Of a stretch of 45,621 nucleotides of DNA, positions 16,167 through 23,426 are shown one piece after another (positions within the stretch are counted from its first letter, which is position 1; each line of letters starts with the position of its first letter). Source of the DNA: Cyclobacteriaceae bacterium (lineage in GTDB: Bacteria > Bacteroidota > Bacteroidia > Cytophagales > Cyclobacteriaceae); contig JAGQYK010000025.1 of NCBI GenBank assembly GCA_020436125.1, positions 1-45,621 on the forward strand. Reading direction: 5' to 3'. The notes beneath the pieces were generated by a model, which was not told the DNA's origin, ran no database searches, and saw only the letters and a list, made by a program, of their open reading frames with translations. Made by a program: the position numbers and the translations under genes.

Positions 16167-16701
16167 TGTTGATTAACCAGATTCTGTTTTGTTTATGACC
16201 TTGTGCCAGCATTTCTACCAACACCCGTTGTGATGCAATTGTGTTTACGTACTTCCCTACATAGTCTGCAGCAATGGGTAAGTCCCTGTTGTATTTTCGA
16301 TCCACAAGTACCAGCAATTCTACTTTGGCTGGTCGGCCAAAGGCAATCATAGCATCCATGGCGGCTCTCACTGTTCTGCCAGTAAATAGTACATCATCGA
16401 TTAACACTACCTTTTTGCCTTCAATCATAAAAGACACCCGCGTTTCACTTGCTTTGGCAGGTGTATCGCGTCTTCTAAAATCATCTCTGTGGAATGTAGT
16501 ATCGAGAAAACCGAGTGGAATTTCGGCTTTAATTAAGTTTTTTAACTTTTGGTGGATGAGTTCTGCCAAGTAGATACCTCTGGGTTGCAGCCCTAAAAGT
16601 ACGGTTTCCTCAAATCGGTCGTGATTTTCAATAAGTTGCTGGCAAAGCCTGTTCAGCGTAATATCAAGCAGATCAGAGTCGAGAATAAGTTTCTTCTGCA
16701 T
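16159..16701 (-). CDS. pyrR: PyrR, pyrimidine operon regulator / uracil phosphoribosyltransferase-like
   Basis: A 180-residue phosphoribosyltransferase-fold protein. The PRPP loop VVLIDDVLFTGRTVRAAMDA is intact, and LLGLQPRGIYLAELIH and the basic stretch FHRDDFRRRDTP match PyrR. In Firmicutes PyrR binds pyr mRNA to control attenuation and has uracil phosphoribosyltransferase activity; whether it binds RNA here is unknown. I chose the ATG at 16701, which gives MQKKLILDSD as in the family. A GTG at 16740 would add 13 residues and abut the preceding stop. It overlaps pyrB by 8 bases and follows two exported proteins of unknown function, an odd operon partner. Confidence 0.93.
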   Translation of the reverse strand: MQKKLILDSDLLDITLNRLCQQLIENHDRFEETVLLGLQPRGIYLAELIHQKLKNLIKAEIPLGFLDTTFHRDDFRRRDTPAKASETRVSFMIEGKKVVLIDDVLFTGRTVRAAMDAMIAFGRPAKVELLVLVDRKYNRDLPIAADYVGKYVNTIASQRVLVEMLAQGHKQNRIWLINND

Positions 16702-16740
16702 AGGCCGTGGCTGCGAAGATACTAAAAATGCCTTTAACAC

Positions 16741-18240
16741 TTATTTATAGTCGACTTTGTTTATAAAAAAAACTCTTCTATTGGCATTCTCCTTCGATTG
16801 AGAATAATTACGAATCTGCTGAACGCCATAAACAAACAGCTTGTCATCGTACCAATAGTCGAGTTGGCTGCTCTCAAACTCTGTGTTTCTAAGTATGTCA
16901 TCATCGAATTTCAGCTTTACCTCATTAGCTGCCTTGCCTTCAATGATCTCAGAATCCTTTATGATTTTGCTTCTAATTTCATTTTCGTAAACGTATTGAA
17001 GGTAGATTTTATCCTCTTGAGCCTGAATTTTGACGTATTGATTCAGGGAATTAGTGATGATATCATTTACTTCGAAGCTGTTGTCCCAGATCAATTTGCC
17101 GTTTTTATCAAATCCGATTACTACAGCATGGGTATATTGGTATCCTATTAAAATTCTGGTCTGTGATAGTCCATTCACATATGCGTATTTGGGAAAGAAT
17201 GCTTCACCGAGCATAACATAGTTGTCTTTGGTTTCGATTACCTCATGTACGATAAAACGGTAATTGAACTTGGCTTTTTTGCCTTTAATCTTTTTTCGTT
17301 CAATTCGTTGTTTGATTCTTTCCTGACGGGTTGCCTTCATATAGCTAAAGAAGTGGCTAAGATCCCCATAATCATAGTATTGAATTTGATACTCACCCAA
17401 TGGATTTATTCTGGCTATAAAAATACCTCGGGAGTATTCTTTAAATCTCCCATACACTCCAACTACGGCCTGTTGATCATCTCCTATATTTATAGATCTC
17501 CCAAATATTAGATTTTTTTTATCTCCAGGCTCAAGAATGGTGGTTTTGACTAAATCTCCTTTGGCGTCATATTTCTTGATCCACAAACACCTCTTTCTCT
17601 CATAATTATCACTGCTTACAATCACATCAATACTACCATCATCGTAGGGTTTTACCTGGGTGAGTTCACCTACTTCATTGAAAAAACCGGGTAATATTTT
17701 AGATTTTTGACTTGAGAAGTTAAAGTACACTATCAGCGGTCTGTAATTAAAGTATCCTCCTATAAGGGCGGCTTCATTGGTAATGATAAATTCAGTGGGA
17801 TGAAATGAGATAAGATTTTGAACCCTATAAACTGTGTAGGCTCCACTATTGATATCAACGGCCGCTATTAAAAAATCTCCAAACTTATTATTAGTGGCTT
17901 TGAAGAGTACAAATAGATAGTTCTCCTTTACGAGAGCGCGAACAGCTCTTAATCCTTTTGCAATTTCAAGTTTTTTGCTCCACACCACTCTGAAAATAGT
18001 ATCTACTCTTATGATTTCTAATTGATCAAGAGGATTGCTATACAGCCTTCTATAAATCATTAGCCCACCTGTGCCAGCAGAGACAACTGAAAAATTAGCG
18101 TTTTCAAAATTAGAAATGGGAATTTCTAGCCGTCCAACTTGCTGTATCTGGGCTGTAGCTATTTCACTTAAGGTCATCAGTGAAATTACCAGCAAAAGAA
18201 ATAGTCTATTCTGCTTCGAATTTATTAATGTAGAATACAT
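16741..18240 (-). CDS. Exported protein of unknown function, second of a tandem paralogue pair
   Basis: A 499-residue protein with a signal peptide (hydrophobic LFLLLVISLMTL, cut near TAQ) and no other membrane segment or lipobox, so probably periplasmic or secreted. I do not recognise a named domain. It aligns with the protein encoded just upstream: shared patterns are HPTEF (there RPTHF), IGGY (FGGY), LPGFF (IPGFF), GKLIWDNSF (GKLVWDNSL) and a C-terminal YWYDDKLFVYGVQQI then RRVFFINK. Repeated short beta-type segments suggest a propeller or all-beta fold, which is inference. A basic patch RIKQRIERKKIKGKKAK lies near residues 309-325. The first ATG overlaps the upstream gene by 35 bases; no later start would keep the signal peptide. 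pyrR follows. Confidence 0.8.
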   Translation of the reverse strand: MYSTLINSKQNRLFLLLVISLMTLSEIATAQIQQVGRLEIPISNFENANFSVVSAGTGGLMIYRRLYSNPLDQLEIIRVDTIFRVVWSKKLEIAKGLRAVRALVKENYLFVLFKATNNKFGDFLIAAVDINSGAYTVYRVQNLISFHPTEFIITNEAALIGGYFNYRPLIVYFNFSSQKSKILPGFFNEVGELTQVKPYDDGSIDVIVSSDNYERKRCLWIKKYDAKGDLVKTTILEPGDKKNLIFGRSINIGDDQQAVVGVYGRFKEYSRGIFIARINPLGEYQIQYYDYGDLSHFFSYMKATRQERIKQRIERKKIKGKKAKFNYRFIVHEVIETKDNYVMLGEAFFPKYAYVNGLSQTRILIGYQYTHAVVIGFDKNGKLIWDNSFEVNDIITNSLNQYVKIQAQEDKIYLQYVYENEIRSKIIKDSEIIEGKAANEVKLKFDDDILRNTEFESSQLDYWYDDKLFVYGVQQIRNYSQSKENANRRVFFINKVDYK

Positions 18241-19807
18241 ACCTCACGGGATCTTCAGTTTTTCTTTCTGTATCTTTAATCGACTGATATCCCCATACGA
18301 AAGAAAAATCACCATACCAGTAACGTATTCCAGAATCTTCGTCTACTTCATTTCTAATTATTTCGGTAGGTTTTTTTAATGGTATATCAAGGGTATCCAG
18401 TTCAGGTTCCAATGTTAAAGCACTCGTGCTAACATGAAGCTTGCTTTCGTTTTTATAGGATAAGAATATCAATTCGTCTTTTATGGTAAAATCAGAAACC
18501 TGTTCAGTAACGTACCTTTTAACATTGTCATACTTTAAACTATTATCCCAAACCAGTTTGCCTTGACTATTAAACATCGCTAGAATAGATTCGATCATTT
18601 TGGCAGATGTATTTTGATTGGAATTGTTAAACGAGTAAGGTGAATTGGAATACCTGTTGGTAAACGGACCATAGCTATAAGGGGAATAGCCGTAGCCGTA
18701 GTACGGATTGTTATATGTGCCTCTGGCAGATCTAGCCGAGGAGGATGCTGGGTCATACATTTCTGAAAGCAAATAGAAACCCTCTTCATTTTCTTCTACG
18801 CGAATGGGAAGTACATATGCCTTGTAATCAGGTGACTTTCCTAACTCACTTCGTTCTTTTGATTTTTCTTTTATTTTAGCAACGCGTTTTGACGGAAGAT
18901 AATTAAGGAGGTTGTCAAGTGAAGCAAAGGGAGTATAATTGATACTTTGCTCTGAGAAAGGATCTACTAATACAGAGAAAAAACCCAGGGCTTCGCGTCC
19001 TGGTCCCTCAGTGTAGGTGCCTAATAAAATTAACTCTTCTCGTTTGAGACTACTGGTAATACCAGTAAGGATATTCATATCCCTTTCAATTTCAATGTTA
19101 TCCTCTAAAAGTAGTCCTCCGTGCTCATCAAAAGTTCGTAAAACTAAATGGCGTTTGTCCAGTGAGTTCCTTTCAATAAGAAGAGTGTTGAAAGTCTTGT
19201 TTTTGTTTACTCTCAAATCAAGTAACTCGGTGTCTTTTAAAAAGAATCCAGGTATTACCTTTAAAAGTTTCTTTGAAGTTTCATAAAGCATAACGGCAGG
19301 TTCATTAGCGACATAACCACCAAAAATCACATTCTCTCCTACCATAGTAAAATGCGTGGGTCTGAGTGTAAACTCATGCTTGATGTCAAATTCATTTATT
19401 TCATGGTTAATAATGTTGAGAGAAATTAATATAAACTCTCTACTCTCTATATTGCCTTCTCGGAAAAGTAAAAAAATGAGATCGTTACCATACTCGTAGC
19501 CAATCAAATTATAACTGGATTTAACCTCCAAATCTGTTTGCCACGATTCTCCCAACGAAGTGTTGAGTAAAATAACCTCTCTTAACCTGTTTCCAGAATT
19601 GTATTTGTTTTTATCTCTTACTAGAGCAATGCCATTTTTTTCTAATGGAATAATGGTGAAATTATTCTCAGATAATTTCACCTCCTTTTCATATCGTTGT
19701 AATGCTTTAAACTGGGCCGATGCTGATGGAATATAAAAGGCCAAAAGAATAATTAGAAGACTAGTCTTAATTGAGAATACACCTGAAAAAATTCTTTTAA
19801 CAATCAT
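18206..19807 (-). CDS. Exported protein of unknown function, first of a tandem paralogue pair
   Basis: A 533-residue protein with a signal peptide (TSLLIILLAFYIPSASAQ) and no lipobox. No named domain recognised. It is the paralogue of the gene at 16741-18240, sharing GKLVWDNSL, the C-terminal YWYGDFSFVWGYQSI and RYVFYINK, and the middle IPGFF region. It carries an extra Tyr/Gly/Ser/Pro/Asn-rich stretch at about residues 360-400 (for example YYGYGYSPYSYG), probably a disordered loop between two folded parts. Its ATG lies 3 bases after the stop of the EVE gene, so EVE, this gene, its paralogue, pyrR and pyrB probably form one transcript. A structural or sensor role at the cell surface is a guess. 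Confidence 0.8.
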   Translation of the reverse strand: MIVKRIFSGVFSIKTSLLIILLAFYIPSASAQFKALQRYEKEVKLSENNFTIIPLEKNGIALVRDKNKYNSGNRLREVILLNTSLGESWQTDLEVKSSYNLIGYEYGNDLIFLLFREGNIESREFILISLNIINHEINEFDIKHEFTLRPTHFTMVGENVIFGGYVANEPAVMLYETSKKLLKVIPGFFLKDTELLDLRVNKNKTFNTLLIERNSLDKRHLVLRTFDEHGGLLLEDNIEIERDMNILTGITSSLKREELILLGTYTEGPGREALGFFSVLVDPFSEQSINYTPFASLDNLLNYLPSKRVAKIKEKSKERSELGKSPDYKAYVLPIRVEENEEGFYLLSEMYDPASSSARSARGTYNNPYYGYGYSPYSYGPFTNRYSNSPYSFNNSNQNTSAKMIESILAMFNSQGKLVWDNSLKYDNVKRYVTEQVSDFTIKDELIFLSYKNESKLHVSTSALTLEPELDTLDIPLKKPTEIIRNEVDEDSGIRYWYGDFSFVWGYQSIKDTERKTEDPVRYVFYINKFEAE

Positions 19808-19810
19808 TTT

Positions 19811-20212
19811 CTAATCCTGACTCATCTTCATAATACAATCAAATTCAGATTCCTTTACAGGCTGAACGGAAAGACGGGAATTTTTCACCAACACCATATT
19901 GGCAAGTTTTTTATTAGCTTTTATGTCTGCTAGCGTAATTGATTTTTTTAATTTTTTAACAGGAGCAATTTCAACTACGGCCCAATCTTCTGCTGATGGA
20001 TCAGGGAAGTGTTCTTTTGTGATCTTGGCAATACCCACAATGTCCTTTCCTTCGTTGCTATGATATATAAATGCCATATCCCCCTTTTTCATTGCTTTGA
20101 TGTTGTTGCGCGCTTGAAAGTTCCTTACTCCATCCCATATTGTCTTTTTATCTTTAACAAGGTCATCCCACGAGTAGGTTCCTGGTTCTGATTTCATTAA
20201 CCAATAATTCAT
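19811..20212 (-). CDS. EVE domain-containing protein
   Basis: A 133-residue single-domain protein of the EVE family (PUA-like fold, related to thymocyte nuclear protein 1). Signatures are YWLMKSEPGTYSWDDL at the start, WDGVRNFQARNN, and GDMAFIYHSNEGKDIVGIAK. EVE domains are thought to bind modified bases in DNA or RNA; some are fused to restriction enzymes, others stand alone. Here no restriction or modification gene is near; the gene leads the run that ends in pyrR-pyrB. A role in sensing modified nucleic acid is family inference only. Confidence 0.92.
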   Translation of the reverse strand: MNYWLMKSEPGTYSWDDLVKDKKTIWDGVRNFQARNNIKAMKKGDMAFIYHSNEGKDIVGIAKITKEHFPDPSAEDWAVVEIAPVKKLKKSITLADIKANKKLANMVLVKNSRLSVQPVKESEFDCIMKMSQD

Positions 20213-20405
20213 CGTACTGTTTTGTTTGTTATTAATATGTATTATGTACGATTCTAAAATAGTGAATACAATTCGTATTTTCCCGCATATATAGTGCCGT
20301 TGTGAGATGTTTTAAAAAATTCCCAAAAATTGAATTCGATTTTTATATATCCTGCCTGTTTCCTCACCCGGATTAAGTTAGATTGGGCAAGTATTTGATG
20401 TTTGC
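20213..20405. other. Divergent intergenic region between the EVE gene and glycosyltransferase
   Basis: 193 AT-rich bases that must hold the promoters of both divergent transcripts. I see no perfect TAnnTTTG box at a normal distance on either strand. The best - strand candidate, CAAAAATT at 20324-20331 (7 of 8 matches, read on the other strand), is 111 bases from the EVE start. No RNA gene seen. Confidence 0.4.
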
Positions 20406-21419
20406 ATGAAAATTTTAGTCATCCGCTTCTCCTCAATAGGAGATATTGTGCTTACTACCCCGGTAATAAGGGTGCTCAAAACTCAGGTTGATAATGCTGA
20501 GATACATTACGCTACAAAAGCGCGTTTTGCGGGACTCTTGAAAGAGAACCCATATGTAGATAAGCTTCATTTGCTGGATGATAAGTTAGGAGAGCTTATA
20601 TCAGCACTGAAAAAGGAAAAGTTTGATCATATTATTGATTTGCATAATAATCTTCGTACACGGATTATTAAGTTTTCGCTTGGGGTGAAGTCATCCAGTT
20701 TCAACAAGCTGAATTGGGAGAAGTGGCTTATGGTCAATTTAAAAATCAATAAGCTCCCATCAATGCACATTGTTGATCGTTACCTACAGGCTGCGGCTCA
20801 CTTAGGTATAAAAAATGATTCTCTTGGACTTGACTACTTTATACCAGAGGCTGATGAGGTGCCAGTGGAATGGATTCCTCCAGCCCATCAGGCAGGGTAT
20901 GTGGCCTATGCCATAGGGGGACAGCATTTTACTAAGAAATTACCGGTAAGGAGAATGATTGAACTTTGTGATAAGATCAATCGACCAATAGTACTTTTAG
21001 GAGGGAAAGAAGATTTTGCTGAAGGAGAGCAAGTCAGATTGTTTTTTGAGAAAAATGAATCTGAAGTGGAGATGGAACAGGGGCTACAATCAGAATTCAA
21101 CAAAAGGACAATTATTTTTAATGCCTGCGGAAAGTATAATCTTAACCAGTCGGCCAGTATAGTAAAGCGAGCATCTTATGTATTCACTCATGACACGGGC
21201 ATGATGCATATTGCGGCTGCATTTAGAAAAGAAATATTCAGTATCTGGGGTAATACAATTCCATTGTTTGGTATGTACCCTTATCGCACCAAGTTCACTA
21301 TTTTGGAGAATGCTAAATTGGACTGCAGGCCATGCTCAAAGATTGGATACAATAAATGCCCCAAAGGACATTTTAATTGTATGCAAAAGATAGCCTTTGA
21401 TTTTTATATTCCTGAGTAA
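20406..21419 (+). CDS. Glycosyltransferase family 9 (heptosyltransferase-like) protein
   Basis: A 337-residue GT-B fold enzyme of family 9, which includes ADP-heptose:LPS heptosyltransferases acting on the inner face of the cytoplasmic membrane. The N-terminal signature is MKILVIRFSSIGDIVLTTPV. The C-terminal half has VTHDTGMMHIAAAF-type sequence (here FTHDTGMMHIAAAF) and WGNTIP, the nucleotide-sugar site. A late cysteine group (LDCRPCSKIGYNKCPKGHFNC) is common in this branch. It probably adds a sugar to lipopolysaccharide core or another surface glycan. It is a lone gene, not in an LPS cluster, and ends 2 bases from the convergent PurF-like gene. Confidence 0.92.
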   Translation: MKILVIRFSSIGDIVLTTPVIRVLKTQVDNAEIHYATKARFAGLLKENPYVDKLHLLDDKLGELISALKKEKFDHIIDLHNNLRTRIIKFSLGVKSSSFNKLNWEKWLMVNLKINKLPSMHIVDRYLQAAAHLGIKNDSLGLDYFIPEADEVPVEWIPPAHQAGYVAYAIGGQHFTKKLPVRRMIELCDKINRPIVLLGGKEDFAEGEQVRLFFEKNESEVEMEQGLQSEFNKRTIIFNACGKYNLNQSASIVKRASYVFTHDTGMMHIAAAFRKEIFSIWGNTIPLFGMYPYRTKFTILENAKLDCRPCSKIGYNKCPKGHFNCMQKIAFDFYIPE

Positions 21420-21421
21420 GA

Positions 21422-23305
21422 TCAGTAGGCGCGAACCAGCTTTCCTTCCATGTAATTCACATAAGCCCTGTTCACCACACGCATACCACCTTTGGTAGGG
21501 TAATCTCCGGTAAAATACCAGTCGCCCGAATGATGAGGGATGGCTTTATGTAGATTTTCTATCGTTTGGAAGGCTACTTGTAGTTCGGCTTTCATTCCTT
21601 CAGGACGCACTATGTCTGTTATTTTATCCGAAATCTCTTCGTAAGTGAACTGCTCATAGAGCCTTTTCACATAGTTCTGTGGATTGCTTTCATTTTCTGA
21701 CTGCTGACATTGCTCATAGACCTCGCCAAGCAAATAGTCCTTTCCTTGATCTTTGATTAATTGAATAACGGCTCGAAAAGCTACGAAGTCTCCCATTCGG
21801 CTCATGTCAATTCCATAACAATCTGGAAACCTAATTTGCGGAGCAGAGGATACCACTACAATTTTTTTAGGGTTGAGCCTATCTAGCATTTTTAGAATGC
21901 TCTTTTCCAAGGTAGTGCCTCTAACAATTGAATCATCAATCACTACAAGTGTATCTTTTCCTTTATTAACCACTTCGTATGTGGTATCATACACGTGCGC
22001 CACAAGATCACCTCTATGCTCATCATCTGTAATAAAGGTGCGCAACTTGGCATCCTTCAATACAATTTTTTCAACACGAGGCCTGAAACTAAGAATTTCT
22101 TCAGGTGAATCAACGGAAGGTTTCTTATCAATTAGAATGTCTTTTTGTTTGCTGACAAGAAAATCTTCAACGCCTCCCATCATTCCCAAAAAAGAAGTTT
22201 CTGCTGTATTGGGTATGTATGAGAAGATAGTGTTTTTAAGGTCAAAGTTGATGGATTTGAGAATTTGAGGAACCAATAACTTACCGAGCTCTTTACGTTC
22301 CTTATATATTTCTGGGTCAGTACCTCTTGAAAAGTATATGCGCTCAAAGCTGCACGACTTTTTTTCGAGCTGTTTTATGATAGGGTATTGAGCGAAGTCT
22401 CCACTCTTGGTAATAATCAAACCATGCCCAGGGTCTATCTCCTCAATTTGATCATAGTCAATGTTAAAAGCTGTTTTAATAGCAGGTTTTTCGGAGGCCA
22501 CTACCACGACTTCATCATCAGCGTAATAATAGGCTGGTCTTATTCCAGATGGGTCTCTTACAACAAAAGCTGAGCCTGATCCCGTAAGGCCGGCCATTGT
22601 ATACCCTCCATCGAAATCCTTACAGGCCCTTTTTAGAATGCGTTGAAGGTCGATTTCATTCTCAATAATATCTGAAATTTCGGGGTTCGTGAATTTGTCT
22701 TTGTATTTTCTGTACAAGGATTGCACCTCTTCATCCAAAAAGTGGCCAATTTTCTCCATTACAGTTACGGTATCCACTTTTTCTTTTGGGTGCTGACCTA
22801 ACCCTACGAGTATATCGAATAGCTCGTCCACATTGGTCATGTTGAAATTACCAGCCATTACCAGGTTCCGGCTTCTCCAATTGTTTTGGCGTAGAAAAGG
22901 GTGCACGTTTTCAATACTGTTTTGACCGTGCGTGCCATATCTAAGATGTCCCAGCCAAAGTTCGCCACTAAAGGCAACATTTTCCTTTAGCCATTGCTCA
23001 TCCCTAAACTTCTCACCTCCTTTTTTCTGGCCCTTGCTATATTTCTTGCCGATTTTTCTAAAAAGGTCAGCCACCGGTTGGGGCTTCATGCTTCTGTACC
23101 TGCTTATGTACCTATAGCCTGGTTTTTGATCGATTTTGATGTTAGCAACACCAGCACCATCCTGACCGCGATTATGCTGTTTTTCCATCAAAATGTACAT
23201 CTTATTCATCGCATAGGTTGTCCCATATTTTTCAATGTAATAGGATAGTGGCTTGCGTAAGCGAATAAGGGCTATACCACATTCGTGAAGGATGGCATCA
23301 CTCAT
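21422..23305 (-). CDS. PurF-like amidophosphoribosyltransferase, enlarged form
   Basis: A 627-residue protein with a class II glutamine amidotransferase domain and a phosphoribosyltransferase domain, the layout of PurF, which makes phosphoribosylamine from PRPP and glutamine. Cys9 (HECGIALIRL) would be the N-terminal nucleophile after removal of eight residues. LWLGHLRYGTHGQ and the Asn/Gly region MAGNFNMTN fit the glutaminase site. VVIDDSIVRGTT near residues 450-465 is an intact PRPP loop. Usual PurF is about 450-510 residues; the extra length lies in the N-terminal domain, between the two domains and at the C-terminus. I know enlarged versions in Bacteroidota that coexist with normal PurF, so this may be a second copy with another substrate. 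Confidence 0.85.
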   Translation of the reverse strand: MSDAILHECGIALIRLRKPLSYYIEKYGTTYAMNKMYILMEKQHNRGQDGAGVANIKIDQKPGYRYISRYRSMKPQPVADLFRKIGKKYSKGQKKGGEKFRDEQWLKENVAFSGELWLGHLRYGTHGQNSIENVHPFLRQNNWRSRNLVMAGNFNMTNVDELFDILVGLGQHPKEKVDTVTVMEKIGHFLDEEVQSLYRKYKDKFTNPEISDIIENEIDLQRILKRACKDFDGGYTMAGLTGSGSAFVVRDPSGIRPAYYYADDEVVVVASEKPAIKTAFNIDYDQIEEIDPGHGLIITKSGDFAQYPIIKQLEKKSCSFERIYFSRGTDPEIYKERKELGKLLVPQILKSINFDLKNTIFSYIPNTAETSFLGMMGGVEDFLVSKQKDILIDKKPSVDSPEEILSFRPRVEKIVLKDAKLRTFITDDEHRGDLVAHVYDTTYEVVNKGKDTLVVIDDSIVRGTTLEKSILKMLDRLNPKKIVVVSSAPQIRFPDCYGIDMSRMGDFVAFRAVIQLIKDQGKDYLLGEVYEQCQQSENESNPQNYVKRLYEQFTYEEISDKITDIVRPEGMKAELQVAFQTIENLHKAIPHHSGDWYFTGDYPTKGGMRVVNRAYVNYMEGKLVRAY

Positions 23306-23322
23306 AGATGATAGTTAAGGCA

Positions 23323-23353
23323 CAAAGTTAATTCTATTAATCCAACCCATCAA
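23323..23353 (-). promoter_or_regulatory. Promoter of the PurF-like gene: -7 box with -33 TTG
   Basis: On the - strand TAACTTTG (23323-23330) is a perfect -7 box 17 bases upstream of the start codon. TTG (23351-23353) lies 20 bases further upstream, near the -33 spacing expected for Bacteroidota promoters. Confidence 0.7.
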
Positions 23354-23426
23354 CAAAATCAAGCTGATAGCTGCACTCCCTTAACCAATATGGGGTCAAT
23401 AAAATTTACAAGAATTGATTTTTTTT

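Noticed and set aside
16702-16740. Upstream GTG start for pyrR
   Set aside because: It adds 13 residues that the family lacks and abuts the preceding stop; the ATG at 16701 matches the family start.
16702-16760. PyrR-type attenuator before pyrR
   Set aside because: Only 39 bases lie between the preceding stop and the ATG, and I see no PyrR-binding hairpin or terminator.
16798-17151. 117-codon + strand frame inside the unknown paralogue
   Set aside because: Antisense to a gene with clear similarity to its neighbour; no start context or domain.
20397-20404. GATGTTTG as a -7 box of the glycosyltransferase
   Set aside because: It ends one base before the ATG and has a mismatch; transcription would begin inside the gene.
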